DNA of 64,000 nucleotides from Lycocorax pyrrhopterus obiensis (lineage: Eukaryota > Chordata > Aves > Passeriformes > Paradisaeidae), in the NCBI GenBank assembly GCA_014706295.1, contig JACSVZ010000008.1:21245659-21309658 (forward strand). Direction: 5' to 3'. The notes below the pieces were generated by a model. The model had not been told where the DNA came from. It did not search any database and was given only the letters and a program-made list of their open reading frames with translations. How positions within the stretch are numbered: position 1 is the first letter of the stretch; the number at the start of each line of letters is the position of its first letter. The position numbers and the translations under genes were made by a program. This document shows, piece after piece, positions 63,755 through 64,000 of this stretch.

Positions 63755-64000
63755 CTGACAATCAGGACAAGCACTTATGATTGCTTTTGCCTGATCTTTG
63801 CTAATCTGAAATGTTCACCTAAGTGCTTGTACATTTTGATGAAAAAATACATGACTCAGTTTTGCCTGTTCAAAAATGTTTGGCAAGGTGTTTGCAATAG
63901 GCATTGTTAATTTGTCTTTTTCTGCATTTCCTTCCACCAAGAATCCTGGAAGTGAAGAACATGCTCTGATGTGAGAGATAAAGTATTTGTTTTTTCTGTT
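63755..64000 (-). pseudogene. pol: Second ERV RNase H/integrase fragment
   Basis: Reading in frame from 64000, the segment gives the end of RNase H (HIRACSSLPGFLVEGNAE) and then the integrase zinc domain, with HX3H near 63842-63853 and CPDC at 63758-63769. A TGA lies at 63815-63817. It corresponds to the same pol region as 61558-61350 but is clearly diverged from it at the protein level, so it is a second copy from a different element or subfamily. It stops right after the CX2C motif, where the dUTPase sequence begins in another frame. The rest lies beyond the window. Confidence 0.85.

Larger units (their letters stand above)
60150..64000 (-). mobile_element. Rearranged class II (beta-like) endogenous retrovirus, 3' portion
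   Basis: The provirus is on the minus strand and continues past the right edge. Order from 64,000 downwards: RNase H end plus integrase zinc domain, dUTPase C-terminal half plus protease, RT, RNase H, integrase, Env TM, polypurine tract, LTR. A dUTPase fused upstream of protease and the RT wording place pol among beta-like (class II) ERVs, whereas the TM subunit has a CX6CC motif typical of alpha/gamma-type envelopes. Mixed beta-like pol with such an envelope is known in avian ERVs. The element carries at least four in-frame stops, at least four frameshifts and substituted active sites, so it is not functional. Target-site duplications cannot be checked because the far end is outside the window. 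Confidence 0.92.

Overview
The window is vertebrate nuclear DNA, almost certainly from a bird. It is AT-rich and has one compact CpG island, one intact single-exon coding sequence, several CR1 LINE 3' fragments of the avian/sauropsid kind, and an avian-type class II endogenous retrovirus (ERV). Nothing prokaryotic is present. Most short ORFs in the window are chance frames in non-coding DNA.

Layout. 1-3.3 kb: no recognisable gene. 3.38-4.46 kb: a CpG island, probably a promoter. 4.5-49.9 kb: a long non-coding stretch, plausibly a single intron of the gene that follows. It carries CR1 fragments at about 8.3-9.1 (-), 18.15-18.45 (-), 18.61-18.79 (+), 20.72-21.12 (-), 28.52-28.69 (+) and 31.8-32.77 kb (+), a MIR/CORE-SINE-like element near 45.06-45.27 kb, and small inverted repeats at 23.36 and 45.71 kb. 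49,890-about 51.4 kb (possibly 52.4 kb): the 3' coding exon of a heparan sulfate 3-O-sulfotransferase of the HS3ST1 type. Its 309-codon ORF at 50,009-50,938 has all the family motifs. The sequence looks more like a divergent HS3ST1-like paralogue than HS3ST1 itself. 52.4-60.15 kb: mostly featureless, with one weakly supported candidate terminal exon on the minus strand near 56.4 kb. 60.15-64.0 kb: a minus-strand ERV that runs off the right edge.

The ERV is the most structurally unusual part. In the minus-strand direction the order is: RNase H C-terminus plus integrase zinc domain (64,000-63,755), abrupt junction, C-terminal half of dUTPase fused to protease (63,754-63,222), reverse transcriptase, RNase H, integrase, abrupt junction, Env transmembrane subunit with a CX6CC motif, polypurine tract, and an LTR-like region with TATA box and poly(A) signal. 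Integrase therefore appears twice, from two diverged sequences, and SU and the N-terminal part of TM are missing. Protease and RT active-site residues are substituted, and there are several stops and frameshifts, so it is a dead, rearranged provirus.

The only clearly functional gene is the sulfotransferase. It would act alone in the Golgi on heparan sulfate chains, and no gene partnership can be read from the window. I found no evidence for a previously undescribed multi-gene system. The best leads are the chimeric ERV, the uORF and hydrophobic frame upstream of the sulfotransferase start, and the unassigned minus-strand exon candidate.
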